The notes under the pieces were generated by a model. That model saw only the letters and a list, made by a program, of their open reading frames with translations. It did no database searches and was not told where the DNA came from. Positions 5,486 to 12,805 of a stretch of 12,805 nt of DNA are shown here, one piece after another. The stretch comes from an uncultured Kiloniellales bacterium (GTDB taxonomy: Bacteria; Pseudomonadota; Alphaproteobacteria; Kiloniellales; JAKSDN01): the NCBI GenBank assembly GCA_937974415.1, contig CALJXB010000220.1:1-12805 (forward strand), in the 5' to 3' direction. Position 1 is the stretch's first letter. Each line of letters begins with the position of its first letter. The translations under genes were made by a program, and so were the position numbers.

Positions 5486-7210
5486 TTACTCCTGCGATGC
5501 CTTGGCGCGCCGCCGCCGGGTCGCCTCGGCGTCGACGGCGCCAGACGCGTCGACGATCACGCCGTAGTCCCGGGCGGCCGCCTCTTGCGAGACCAGGCCC
5601 CGGCGCACGTCGGCGGCGACCCGCTCCGGCTCTCGTTCGCGGGGATCGCCGTAGCCGCCGCCGCCGGGCATCTCGACGATCAAACGTTCGCCTGGCGGGA
5701 TCTCCTGTACGCCCTTGGGGGCGACTGCTTGGCCCGAGGCGAGCGCGAGGGTGCCGCAGGCCCCATCGCCGCCGCCGGCGCGCCCACGCGCGGGATAGCG
5801 GGTCCGCTCGTAGGCCGCCAGCAGCTCCATGGCGGCGCCCTCCCGGTTTTCGATCTCGATCACCTGGCCGAGCCCGCCGCGCCACCGGCCCGGCCCGCCG
5901 GAGTCCGGGCGCAGCTCGCGGCGCAGGATCCTGAGCGGCTCGGTGCTCTCGGTGATCTCCACCTGGCTACCCCACACGCCGCTGGGGTAGGCGGTGGCGG
6001 ACAGCCCGTCCTTGGTCGGCCGCGCGCCGGTGCCGCCGTTGTGGGTGGCTTCCACGGCAAAAGCCGTGGCGTTGCCGTCGCGAACCGTGATCGGCGCGCT
6101 GCGCAAGGGGAGGTCCCACATGCACGACGCGCCCTCCGCCGGAACCCGGCCCGGTAGCGCCTGGTGCAGGCAGCCGAGCACAGCGTCCGGCAGGATTTGG
6201 CCGATGACGTGGCGCATGGCCACCGGCGCCGGGTCCTGGGGGTTGAGGATCGAGCCGGGCGGGGCGGTGACCCCAAAGGGGGCGAGGGAGCCCGCGTTGT
6301 TGGGGATCTCGGGGCCGACGATGCAGCGGATGCCGAACACCGTATAGGCCGTCGCGTAGTTCAGCGGCACGTTGATCCCGAAGCGTGAGCAGGGCGAAGT
6401 CCCGGCGAAATCCACGTCGATGCGGTTGCTGCCGACGGTCATGCGGGCTTGAATCTCCAGCTCGAAGTCGTAGCCGTCGAGCCGCATCTGCTGTTCGTAG
6501 ACGCCGCTCGGGACCTCGCGGATCGCGGCCAACACGCCCTCGCGAGAGCGCTCGAGGATATCCTTGGCCAGGTCGTCCAGCTCATGGAGGGCAAATTCCT
6601 CCATCATGGCCGAGAGGCGCTGGCCGCCCACGTCGCAGCAGGCGATGAGGGCGTAGAGGTCGCCTTCGTTGGCGACCGGCGTGCGGGAGTTCGCCTTGAG
6701 GATGTCGATCAGCAGCCGGTTGACTTGGCCTTCCTCGACAAGGCGGCACGGCGGGATGCGCACGCCTTCCTCGAAGACGTCGGCGCCGTCTGGCCCCATG
6801 CCGCGTCCGCCCACGTCGTAGAGGTGGGAGGTGCAGCTGACCAGTGCCACCGGGCGGCCGCGGTGAAACACCGGCGCCACCAGCAGCAGGTCGTTCAGGT
6901 GCCCCGCGGCGAGCCAGGGGTCGTTGGTGGCGTAGACGTCGCCGGGGCGCAGGCTCTCGGTTGGAAAGATGGTGGTGAAGTGACGGCAGGCCTCGGCCAT
7001 GGTGTTGATGTGGCCCGGCGTGCCGGTTACCGCCTGGGCCAGCATGCGGCCGTCGAGGTCGAAGATGCCGGCGGAGATATCGCCGCTTTCACGCACGATG
7101 GCGCTGAAGCCCGCGCGCATCAATGTCTGGGCCTGTTCCTCGACGACGGCGAGCAGGCGGTTCCACATGACCTGCCGTTCGATCGAGGTCGTCTTGTCTG
7201 CCTTGACCAT
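5486..7210 (-). CDS. hyuB: hydantoinase B/oxoprolinase family protein (HyuB type)
   Basis: This 574-residue subunit belongs to the family of N-methylhydantoinase B, the C-terminal part of 5-oxoprolinase, and acetone carboxylase alpha. It works with a HyuA-type partner in ATP-dependent opening or activation of cyclic amides or related carbonyl compounds. Visible family blocks are ESGDISAGIFDLDG (41-54), GHINTM (66-71), NDPWLAAGHLND (96-107), SHLYDVGG (128-135), NEGDLYAL (181-188), and a glycine-rich C-terminal MPGGGGYGDP. Length is normal for the family. ATG 7210 is preceded by GGAGGGAGA, a strong ribosome binding site. It starts 22 nt after the hyuA-type stop and ends 9 nt before the M24 gene. 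The blocks GHINTM and SHLYDVGG differ from the commoner GHxPSM and AHHADIGG of hydantoinases, hinting at a different substrate. The family assignment is sure, the reaction is not. Confidence 0.92.
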   Translation of the reverse strand: MVKADKTTSIERQVMWNRLLAVVEEQAQTLMRAGFSAIVRESGDISAGIFDLDGRMLAQAVTGTPGHINTMAEACRHFTTIFPTESLRPGDVYATNDPWLAAGHLNDLLLVAPVFHRGRPVALVSCTSHLYDVGGRGMGPDGADVFEEGVRIPPCRLVEEGQVNRLLIDILKANSRTPVANEGDLYALIACCDVGGQRLSAMMEEFALHELDDLAKDILERSREGVLAAIREVPSGVYEQQMRLDGYDFELEIQARMTVGSNRIDVDFAGTSPCSRFGINVPLNYATAYTVFGIRCIVGPEIPNNAGSLAPFGVTAPPGSILNPQDPAPVAMRHVIGQILPDAVLGCLHQALPGRVPAEGASCMWDLPLRSAPITVRDGNATAFAVEATHNGGTGARPTKDGLSATAYPSGVWGSQVEITESTEPLRILRRELRPDSGGPGRWRGGLGQVIEIENREGAAMELLAAYERTRYPARGRAGGGDGACGTLALASGQAVAPKGVQEIPPGERLIVEMPGGGGYGDPREREPERVAADVRRGLVSQEAAARDYGVIVDASGAVDAEATRRRRAKASQE

Positions 7211-7232
7211 GGCCTGGTCTCCCTCCGCCGCC

Positions 7233-9317
7233 TCAACTATTCTCGCGGCGGGTCATGACGATGTTGCCGGCGCCGTCAATGATCGCGTCGAAGCCGGGCG
7301 CCACGTAGCTGGTGGTCTGGGCCTCGACGATCAAGGCCGGCCCCTCCAGCCCGTCGCCGGGTTCAAGAGCTTCGCGCCGGTAGCAGGGCACCTCGCGGCG
7401 TTCGCCAAGCCGCCCGAAATAGAGCGAGCGGGCACCGTCGGCCCTGGCTTCGCGGGTCTCGGGGCAGGGCGGTATCGGCCGGGGCGGTTCAGCCTCGGTC
7501 GCAACCACCACCGCCCAGTTCATGACCTCGATCCGCATGCCCGGAACGACGCGGCTGAACAGCCGGGCATATTCGCGCTCGTAATCGCCGCGGAGCGCCT
7601 CCAGGGCCGGCGCGTTGATCGGGCCCTCGGGCAAGGGGATCTCGAGCTCGTGCCCCTGGCCCCGGTAGCGCATGAAGCCGATCCGCCGGGCCGTAAGCGC
7701 CTGGCCCGCCGCGCCCGGCGAAACGATGTCCTGGGCCTCTCGCTCCATGTCGGCGAGCAGGGCGTTGACGCCCTCGAAGTCGAAACGGTCGAAGAGCGTG
7801 TAGTGGCTGCGCACGATCTCGTAGGACACCGGCGCGTTGAGGAAGCCGATGGCCGAGCCGACTCCCGGGTCCGGCGGCACGACGATGCGCGTAACGCCGG
7901 TCTTCTCGGCGACCCGGGCGGCGTGCAGCGGGCCGTTGCCGCCGAAGGCGATCATGGTGCGCTGGGCGAGGTCCTTGCCCCGTTCGACCGCATGGACTCG
8001 TGCGGCGTTTGCCATGTTCTCGTCGACGATCTGCGAGATGCCGTCGGCGCCAGCGTCGGCGGTCAGTGCGAGCGCCTGCGCCACGTCCTGGGTGACGGCG
8101 CCGGCGGCGAGCGCCAGATCGAGCGGCAGGCGGCCCTCGGCGAAGGCCTCCGGATCCAGGTAGCCGAGGGCCGCGTCGGCGTCGGTCACTGTCGCCCGCG
8201 TGCCGCCGCGCCGATAGCAGGCCGGTCCCGGCTCGGCCCCGGCGCTCTCCGGGCCGACGGCGATGCGGCCGAGGGAGTCCACCGAGGCGATAGAGCCGCC
8301 GCCGGCGCCGATCTCGATCATCTCGGTCACCGGAATGCGCACCGGCAGGCCGCTGCCCTTGATGAAGCGCGCGGCGCGGGCGATCTCGAAATGGCGCGAC
8401 GACTGGGGCGCGCCATCGTCGATCAGGCAGACCTTGGCCGTGGTGCCGCCCATGTCGAACGACACCACCTCATCGAGGCCGCAGGAGCGGGCGATGGCGG
8501 CGGCCAGGATGGCGCCACCGCTGGGCCCGGATTCCACCAGCCGGATCGGGAAGCGCACCGCCGTCTCCAGGGTCGTCATGCCGCCGCCCGAGGTCATGAT
8601 GAAGAGTGGGCCGGCAATGCCCTCGGCTTGCAGCCGCGTCTCCAGGTCCTCCAGATAACCGGCCATCATCGGCTTGATGTAGGCGTTGGCGAGAGTGGTG
8701 CAGAGCCGGTCGTATTCGCGGATCTCCGGCGACACCTCGCCGGAGAGCGAGATCCACAGGTGAGGCAGGCGTTCCTGCAAGAGCTCGAGCAGGCGCCGCT
8801 CGTGAGCGGAGTTGGCGTAGCTGTGCAGCAGGCCGACCGCGAGGCTTTCGACGCCGTCGCGGGCGAGATCTTCTGCCAGCCGCTCAACGCTCGCCTCGTC
8901 CAGGGGCATCAAGACCTCCCCGTCGGCGTCCACCCGCTCGGCCACCGTGTAGCAGCGCTCGCGCGGCACCAGCATGTCCGGCTTGTCGACGAAGATGTCG
9001 TACTGGTCGTAGCGCCGCTCGTAGGCGATCTCGAGAACGTCGCGGAAGCCCTGGGTGGTGACGACCCCCACCCGGGCGCCCTTGCGCTCGATGAGCGCGT
9101 TGGTCGCCAGTGTCGTGCCGTGGATGACCGTGGCGACCTCGGAGGCGGGCAGGGCGGCCCGCTCGAGGACCAGGCGGATGCCGGTGATCACGGCCTCCGC
9201 CGGATCGCCGGGTGTGGTCGGCGTCTTGGTCGTGGTGATGCCGTCGGGGCCTTCCAGGGCGATATCTGTAAAAGTGCCGCCCACATCGACGGCGAGCCGG
9301 GAACCGGGTCTGGTCAT
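7233..9317 (-). CDS. hyuA: hydantoinase A/oxoprolinase family ATPase subunit (HyuA type)
   Basis: This 694-residue protein is the ATP-binding partner of the HyuB-type protein. The N-terminal Hydant_A_N block has the phosphate-binding motif DVGGTFTDI (11-19) and HGTTLATNALIER (66-78). The central hydantoinase/oxoprolinase domain has a second acetate-kinase-like motif, FDMGGTTAKV (287-296). It also has GAGGGSIA (338-345), EPGPACY (362-368) and FGGNGPLHA (458-466). A C-terminal domain of about 150-180 residues completes the usual length. Such proteins phosphorylate the substrate carbonyl before ring opening, as known for 5-oxoprolinase and N-methylhydantoinase. The ATG at 9317 has only a distant GGAGAG about 13 nt upstream, so initiation may be weak, but no better start exists. 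It is the first gene of the hyuA-hyuB-M24 unit. Substrate is unknown. Confidence 0.93.
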   Translation of the reverse strand: MTRPGSRLAVDVGGTFTDIALEGPDGITTTKTPTTPGDPAEAVITGIRLVLERAALPASEVATVIHGTTLATNALIERKGARVGVVTTQGFRDVLEIAYERRYDQYDIFVDKPDMLVPRERCYTVAERVDADGEVLMPLDEASVERLAEDLARDGVESLAVGLLHSYANSAHERRLLELLQERLPHLWISLSGEVSPEIREYDRLCTTLANAYIKPMMAGYLEDLETRLQAEGIAGPLFIMTSGGGMTTLETAVRFPIRLVESGPSGGAILAAAIARSCGLDEVVSFDMGGTTAKVCLIDDGAPQSSRHFEIARAARFIKGSGLPVRIPVTEMIEIGAGGGSIASVDSLGRIAVGPESAGAEPGPACYRRGGTRATVTDADAALGYLDPEAFAEGRLPLDLALAAGAVTQDVAQALALTADAGADGISQIVDENMANAARVHAVERGKDLAQRTMIAFGGNGPLHAARVAEKTGVTRIVVPPDPGVGSAIGFLNAPVSYEIVRSHYTLFDRFDFEGVNALLADMEREAQDIVSPGAAGQALTARRIGFMRYRGQGHELEIPLPEGPINAPALEALRGDYEREYARLFSRVVPGMRIEVMNWAVVVATEAEPPRPIPPCPETREARADGARSLYFGRLGERREVPCYRREALEPGDGLEGPALIVEAQTTSYVAPGFDAIIDGAGNIVMTRRENS

Positions 9318-9377
9318 AATTGCAATGGACTCTCCGAGGAAGACAGCGTGCCGTCACTGGCGTGCGGCCGCAGGACT

Positions 9378-9395
9378 CACGGCGCTTGAGCCGTG
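9378..9395. repeat. 6-bp hairpin in the gap upstream of hyuA
   Basis: CACGGC (9378-9383) and GCCGTG (9390-9395) are perfectly complementary with a 6-nt loop. It lies 61 nt before the hyuA start, in the 210-nt gap after the transporter gene. It could be the transporter's terminator, a leader hairpin or an operator. No T-run follows on the minus strand. Confidence 0.35.
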
Positions 9396-9527
9396 CCGAA
9401 ATCATCCGTCGGAGATTAGGGGACGAGCTGGAACTTCTGGTGGCGGCGGCCGGTTAGGCGGAGGAGCACTTGGTCTCTCATCGAACTCGTCCTTCGTGGG
9501 CTCCCGCTGGGGTTCCTGCGCACGATC

Positions 9528-10484
9528 CTAGGGCCGGTCGTTCGGCGCATCAAGCGGGATCGTGCACTCGGCTTCGGCGCGCTCTTCGGCAGCTTTTCGT
9601 CCCTTGGTCTCGGCCAGCGCGATGCCGCATAGGATGAGTGCCAGGCCCGCGAAGGCAGTCCAGTCCGGGCGTTCGCCGAGGACCAGCATGCCGGCGAGAA
9701 CCGCCCAGGCCGGGATCAGGTAGTTGATCAGGGAGAGAAAGCTGGGCCCGGCAAGGGCGATCAGCTTGAAATAGACGACCGTCGCAAGGGCCGTAGAGAC
9801 CACGCCAAGGCCGGCCAGGGCCATCAAGGCCGGGGCCGGGATCGTGCTCAGGTCCGGCAGGCCGGTGGCGGCGGAGACCGGCGCCATGATGAGGCAAGCC
9901 ACCAGGGAGACCCCGGCCGCGGCGACCAGGGCGTCGCTCTTCGGCCTGTGCCGGGCGATGATGGTGTTGACCGCATAGCAGACCGCGCCGCCCAGCACCG
10001 AGAGTTGCGACAAGAGGACTGCGCCGCTGCCGCTGAGCTCGAGCAGGACGGCGGGGCCCATGAGCACCACGATGCCCAGGAAGCCGAGCAGGAAGCCGGC
10101 CGCTTTGAAGCGGTTGAGGCGCTCGCCGGCAACGAAGAAATGGGCCAGCATCACCGTGGTCAAGGGCATGATGGCCATGAGGATGCCGGCCAGGCCGCTG
10201 TCGATCCTTTGCTGGCCCCAGGAGATCAGCAAGAAGGGGATGCAGTTGCCGACCAAGGCGATGGCGACGATGAAAAGCCACAGCCGGCCGCCGGCGGGTA
10301 GGCGCCGCCGGGTGACGATGAGCAGCGCCAGGAGGACCGCGGTGCCCAGCACGAAGCGCCCGGCGACCAGGTCGAGGGGCGCAATCGCGGCGACCGCCAC
10401 TTTGGTGAGCAGAAAGGAGGTGCCCCACATGGCGACCAGGGCCAAGAGCAGCAGCCAGTGCAGCAAGGGTCGGCGCGGCGACAT
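9528..10484 (-). CDS. EamA/DMT-superfamily transporter
   Basis: This 318-residue inner-membrane protein is built of about ten hydrophobic segments in two EamA repeats (about 10-142 and 157-290). The first helix, WLLLLALVAMWGTSFLLTKV (10-29), carries the common WGTSF motif. The second repeat ends with PAWAVLAGMLVLGERPDW and a final helix, followed by a charged cytoplasmic tail of about 30 residues (KGRKAAEERAEAE). EamA transporters typically export or exchange amino acids, amines and similar metabolites, but substrates are rarely predictable. The ATG at 10484 begins MSPRRPLLHW, placing positive charge on the inside; a GCGAGAG sequence lies upstream. It shares strand with the hyuA-type gene but is 210 nt away. 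It may move the substrate or product of that unit, which is an inference. Confidence 0.9.
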   Translation of the reverse strand: MSPRRPLLHWLLLLALVAMWGTSFLLTKVAVAAIAPLDLVAGRFVLGTAVLLALLIVTRRRLPAGGRLWLFIVAIALVGNCIPFLLISWGQQRIDSGLAGILMAIMPLTTVMLAHFFVAGERLNRFKAAGFLLGFLGIVVLMGPAVLLELSGSGAVLLSQLSVLGGAVCYAVNTIIARHRPKSDALVAAAGVSLVACLIMAPVSAATGLPDLSTIPAPALMALAGLGVVSTALATVVYFKLIALAGPSFLSLINYLIPAWAVLAGMLVLGERPDWTAFAGLALILCGIALAETKGRKAAEERAEAECTIPLDAPNDRP

Positions 10485-10550
10485 GACCCGGTCTCTCGCC
10501 GATCGGGCCGGTCAGGTCAAGGTGCGGTCGGTCAGCCTAATGTCTCAGCT

Positions 10551-10580
10551 TGAAAGGTGCTTCACCGATCGCACCTTTCA
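10551..10580 (-). terminator. 10-bp perfect hairpin at the end of the 124-aa gene
   Basis: TGAAAGGTGC (10551-10560) and GCACCTTTCA (10571-10580) are exact reverse complements with a 10-nt loop. On the minus strand the first three bases of the stem are the TGA stop of the 124-aa gene. No T-tract follows, so this is a stem-loop terminator without the classic tail, or a regulatory dyad 66 nt upstream of the transporter start. Confidence 0.45.
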
Positions 10581-10952
10581 TCTCCGCTTCACGTCTTCGA
10601 CGGCTTCCAGGAGATCTTTAAGCCCGACCAGCGCGGCGATTTGGTCGTCGCTCAGCTTGGTGCGGTCGAGCTGGCCGTCCTCTTTCGTCAGCGTCGCCTC
10701 AATCACCGCCTGCAGTGCCTCGGAGACGCGGCCGAGCTGTCGGCCGTAGCTGCCGACCTCGTCGAGGATCTGCCGCTCAACATCCGGGGCGGCAGTGCGG
10801 CCGAGATTGATGTTGACCAAGCCCCACTGGCCGGCCAAGCGCAGCCACCAGGTCCACGGCAGGATGTCTTGCTTGACGTCGCCCGACAGCGGCCAGTAAT
10901 TGGCGCGCATCGCCCCTGCCGCCTCAGGTCCTTGCACCGAAGTGTCTCGCAT
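10578..10952 (-). CDS. conserved-looking 124-aa protein, function unknown
   Basis: The frame encodes 124 residues. It lacks a signal peptide or membrane helix. A central tryptophan-rich segment, LPWTWWLRLAGQWGLVNINL (31-50), precedes what look like amphipathic helices: VERQILDEVGSYGRQLGRVSEALQ (58-81) and a charged C-terminal part, SDDQIAALVGLKDLLEAVED (101-120), which could form a coiled coil. I recognise no named family. The ATG at 10952 was chosen over a GTG three codons upstream because AGAGGG lies about 9 nt before it and a well-placed promoter is found at 10991-11019. The gene is divergent from the FAD oxidoreductase at 11243 and 93 nt upstream of the transporter, with a strong hairpin at its stop. 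Good promoter, ribosome site and terminator-like signals together argue that it is a real gene. Confidence 0.65.
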   Translation of the reverse strand: MRDTSVQGPEAAGAMRANYWPLSGDVKQDILPWTWWLRLAGQWGLVNINLGRTAAPDVERQILDEVGSYGRQLGRVSEALQAVIEATLTKEDGQLDRTKLSDDQIAALVGLKDLLEAVEDVKRR

Positions 10953-10990
10953 CGATTGCACCCTCTGTTTTTCAATGCTTCCTATCGCCG

Positions 10991-11019
10991 AGCATACGTG
11001 CCCAAACGTGTGATTCCAA
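10991..11019 (-). promoter_or_regulatory. sigma70-like promoter of the 124-aa gene
   Basis: On the minus strand, TTGGAA (11014-11019) and TATGCT (10991-10996) are spaced by exactly 17 nt. Transcription would start near 10984, giving a leader of about 32 nt that contains the AGAGGG ribosome site before the ATG at 10952. Confidence 0.5.
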
Positions 11020-11242
11020 TCGCCACTACCACCCCAATTTCGCCGCCGGTCGGAGCGTGTCGCGCGCCGCGCCGCTTACCGCGCTTTTGCGCCAACCGGT
11101 TCGAAGGCCGCCGCCCCGGCGTCATGATCCGGCCTCGCTCCGTTCGCGCTCCCCAGGACATGGTACGGCGGGGCGATCCGGGCCATGCCGGTTGGCGCTA
11201 CCCCCTGGCGGCGGGCTGGCCTATGCTCCCGGAAACAGTGCC

Positions 11243-12520
11243 ATGAGCTATCCCGACTCGCTCTACGCGGCGACCGCCGCGCCGGCCCTCACAGCGCCGA
11301 CTCTGGCCGGCGACGTGACGTGCGACGTCTGCGTGATCGGCGGCGGCTATACCGGGCTCTCGGCGGCGCTCCACCTGGCGGAGCGGGGCTACGACACAGT
11401 GTTGCTGGAGGCCCGGCGGGTCGGCTGGGGCGCCTCCGGGCGCAACGGCGGCCAGCTCGGCGCGGCGCAAGTAGACACCCAGCCGGACCTGGTCCAGCGG
11501 TACGGGCCCGAACGGGCGCGCTTGCTGTGGCAGGTCGCCGCCGACGGCAAGGCGCTGGTCAAGCGGCTCATCGGCAGCCATGGCATCGACTGCGACTTCG
11601 TGACCGGCCATCAGGCCTGCGCCGTAAAGCCGGCGGATCTCGACCATATGAAGGCCCACGTGGAGTTCGTGTCGCGGGATTACGGCTACCCGCACTATCG
11701 CATACTCGACAAGGCCGAACTCGAGGCGGTTTCCGGTGCCCGCTGCTACGTGGGCGGCATGTTCGACGCCAGCGCCGGCCATCTCCATCCCTTGAACCTG
11801 GCCCTCGGCCTGGCGCGCGCCGCCGCGGACGCCGGTGCCAGGATCTTCGAGCGCTCGCCGGTCGAGGAAATTGCTGGGGGCGATCCGGCAATGGCCCGGA
11901 CGGCCGAGGGCCGAGTGACGGCGCGCTTCGTCGTTCTCGGCTGCAACGGCTATCTCGGCAAGCTGGCGCCGGAGATTGCGCCCCGCATCCTGCCGGCCGA
12001 CAACTACCAGCTGGCGACCGCGCCCCTGCCCGCGGACCTGGCGGCCCGGATCATCGCCAACAACGCCTGCCTCTGGGACACCCACCGGCAAGTCTACTAT
12101 TACCGCAAGTCGCCCGACGGCCGGCTGATCTTCGGCGGCGGGCTCGGCTATCCCGGCCGGGAGCCCAAGGACCTGGCCGCCGTGGTGCGCCGCCACATGC
12201 TCAAGATCTACCCGCAGCTCTCCGCGATCCCGATCGACTACGCCTGGGGCGGCACCTTCGCCAACACCATGAGCCGCTTGCCCGACGTGGGCCGCCTGGC
12301 GCCCAACGTCTTCTACGCCCAAGGCTACACAGGCCACGGCGTGGCGCTTGCCGCCATCACCGGGCAGATCCTGGCCGAGGTGGTCGCCGGCACCGCCGAG
12401 CGATTCGATCTCCTGGCCGCCATCCCCCAACGCCGCTTTCCCGGCGGCCCGGCCCTGCGCGCCCCGGTGCTGACTCTGGGTTTCGTCTACGTCTGGCTGA
12501 TGGACCGCCTGAGAATGTGA
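11243..12520 (+). CDS. FAD-dependent oxidoreductase, gamma-glutamylputrescine oxidase (PuuB/OrdL) type
   Basis: This 425-residue protein is about the length of E. coli PuuB. It belongs to the DAO flavoprotein family, which oxidises amines or amino acids with oxygen, giving an aldehyde or imine and hydrogen peroxide. The N-terminus YPDSLYAAT (3-11) is typical of the PuuB group. The FAD-binding VIGGGYTGLSAALHL (31-45) follows, with E56 at the end of the second strand, and then GWGASGRNGGQ (61-71). The C-terminal flavin block is RLPDVGRLAPNVFYAQGYTG (345-364) plus HGVALA. The ATG at 11243 has GGAA about 9 nt upstream, and homology begins immediately. An in-frame extension back to 11057 encodes an arginine/proline-rich stretch and is rejected. 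No gamma-glutamylputrescine synthetase or hydrolase is in view, so the true substrate may be another gamma-glutamylated or N-alkylated amine. Confidence 0.9.
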   Translation: MSYPDSLYAATAAPALTAPTLAGDVTCDVCVIGGGYTGLSAALHLAERGYDTVLLEARRVGWGASGRNGGQLGAAQVDTQPDLVQRYGPERARLLWQVAADGKALVKRLIGSHGIDCDFVTGHQACAVKPADLDHMKAHVEFVSRDYGYPHYRILDKAELEAVSGARCYVGGMFDASAGHLHPLNLALGLARAAADAGARIFERSPVEEIAGGDPAMARTAEGRVTARFVVLGCNGYLGKLAPEIAPRILPADNYQLATAPLPADLAARIIANNACLWDTHRQVYYYRKSPDGRLIFGGGLGYPGREPKDLAAVVRRHMLKIYPQLSAIPIDYAWGGTFANTMSRLPDVGRLAPNVFYAQGYTGHGVALAAITGQILAEVVAGTAERFDLLAAIPQRRFPGGPALRAPVLTLGFVYVWLMDRLRM

Positions 12521-12531
12521 GCCGGGGCCTG

Positions 12532-12558
12532 CCGCCGCGGCGAGGCAAGCCGCGGCGG
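12532..12558 (+). terminator. GC-only stem-loop after the FAD oxidoreductase
   Basis: CCGCCGCGGC (12532-12541) and GCCGCGGCGG (12549-12558) form a perfect 10-bp, all-GC stem with the 7-nt loop gaggcaa, 11 nt after the stop codon. No T-run follows, as is common in GC-rich genomes, so termination is likely but not certain. Confidence 0.55.
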
Positions 12559-12805
12559 GAGAATCGCGCCTGCAGTCGTGCCGTGCACGCCCCCAGGAGC
12601 GAATTCCCGGGTTTGCCCCTGCAGACCCCAATGCGAGCTAGAGGGTCGGCCGCGACGGGAAATGACTCCACTCCGCGCGGAAATCGCCTAATATTCGGAA
12701 CACAAACCGATATCGATTGTTGAGGTATCACTGGGCGTATATCGAGGGTCGTTAGAAAGTTCGTGGGCCCGGGCCTAAACGGCTAGCCAAAGGTCCACAT
12801 TCCGG
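12559..12805. other. right-end non-coding stretch
   Basis: I see no recognisable protein, RNA gene or convincing promoter here. From about 12660 the sequence becomes more AT-rich than the genes to its left, with alternating ATAT/GATATCGAT words (12680-12745). A 10-bp self-complementary GGCCCGGGCC lies at 12766-12775. A gene may begin beyond the right edge. Confidence 0.4.

Noticed and set aside
4407..5885. 492-codon open frame on the minus strand
   Set aside because: It is a second frame under the M24 gene and the end of the hyuB-type gene, with an arginine/proline-rich product and no family match.
6999..9389. 796-codon open frame on the plus strand
   Set aside because: It is fully antisense to the hyuA-type gene, which has clear motifs along its whole length. 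The product shows only Ala/Gly/Arg/His-rich shadow sequence.
11192..11227. TTGGCG ... TATGCT as a promoter for the FAD oxidoreductase
   Set aside because: The spacing is 24 nt, well outside the usual 16-18 nt, so I did not call it.
11057..11242. 62-residue N-terminal extension of the FAD oxidoreductase
   Set aside because: It is arginine/proline-rich with no conservation expected. PuuB-type proteins start at the YPDSLY segment, as found at 11243.
11198..12631. 477-codon open frame on the minus strand
   Set aside because: It is antisense to the FAD oxidoreductase, with no recognisable domain.
12731..12740. ctgggcgtat, which resembles a conserved 16S rRNA word
   Set aside because: Flanking bases do not match rRNA on either side; the match is too short and appears to be chance.

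Overview
The window looks like chromosomal DNA from a high-GC alphaproteobacterium. Reasons are dense GC-rich coding with long shadow frames, polycistronic minus-strand genes with Shine-Dalgarno sites, and protein families common in Rhodospirillales, Rhizobiales and marine alphaproteobacteria. The taxon is an inference.

Region 1 (about 1-2700) is visibly less GC-rich, gene-poor and accessory-like. It holds the 5' part of a DUF5681 gene running off the left edge on the minus strand, a small four-helix membrane protein (895-1302), and an orphan polyprenyl-phosphate sugar-phosphate transferase (1489-2472). Its gaps carry four copies, plus one looser one, of a short imperfect inverted repeat (GTCYGCT-N11-AGCGGAC type). 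The DUF5681 gene has a good sigma70-like promoter whose -10 box lies inside a dyad.

Region 2 (2705-10952) is GC-rich and almost all on the minus strand. In transcription order it holds a 124-aa protein of unknown function, an EamA/DMT transporter, and a tight three-gene unit: hyuA-type, hyuB-type, then an M24 metallopeptidase-fold enzyme (gaps of 22 and 9 nt). A CtBP-like D-2-hydroxyacid dehydrogenase follows. One small plus-strand gene, a secreted sunset-type domain protein, sits between the last two. The M24 protein retains the ligand set and catalytic residues I recall for the DMSP lyase DddP, including an extra aspartate not in the canonical five-ligand M24 site. This is the most interesting point in the window.

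Region 3 (11243-12805) holds a plus-strand FAD oxidoreductase of the gamma-glutamylputrescine oxidase (PuuB/OrdL) type, a GC-only hairpin 11 nt after its stop, and about 245 nt without a recognisable gene.

Taken together, region 2 reads as a small-molecule catabolic locus. It combines an ATP-dependent hydantoinase/oxoprolinase pair, a DddP- or creatinase-like M24 enzyme, a metabolite transporter, a 2-hydroxyacid dehydrogenase and a nearby amine oxidase. The substrate cannot be fixed from sequence. Cyclic ureido or N-methylated compounds and DMSP-like compounds are the two leading ideas. No tRNA, rRNA, CRISPR array, transposase or integrase was seen.
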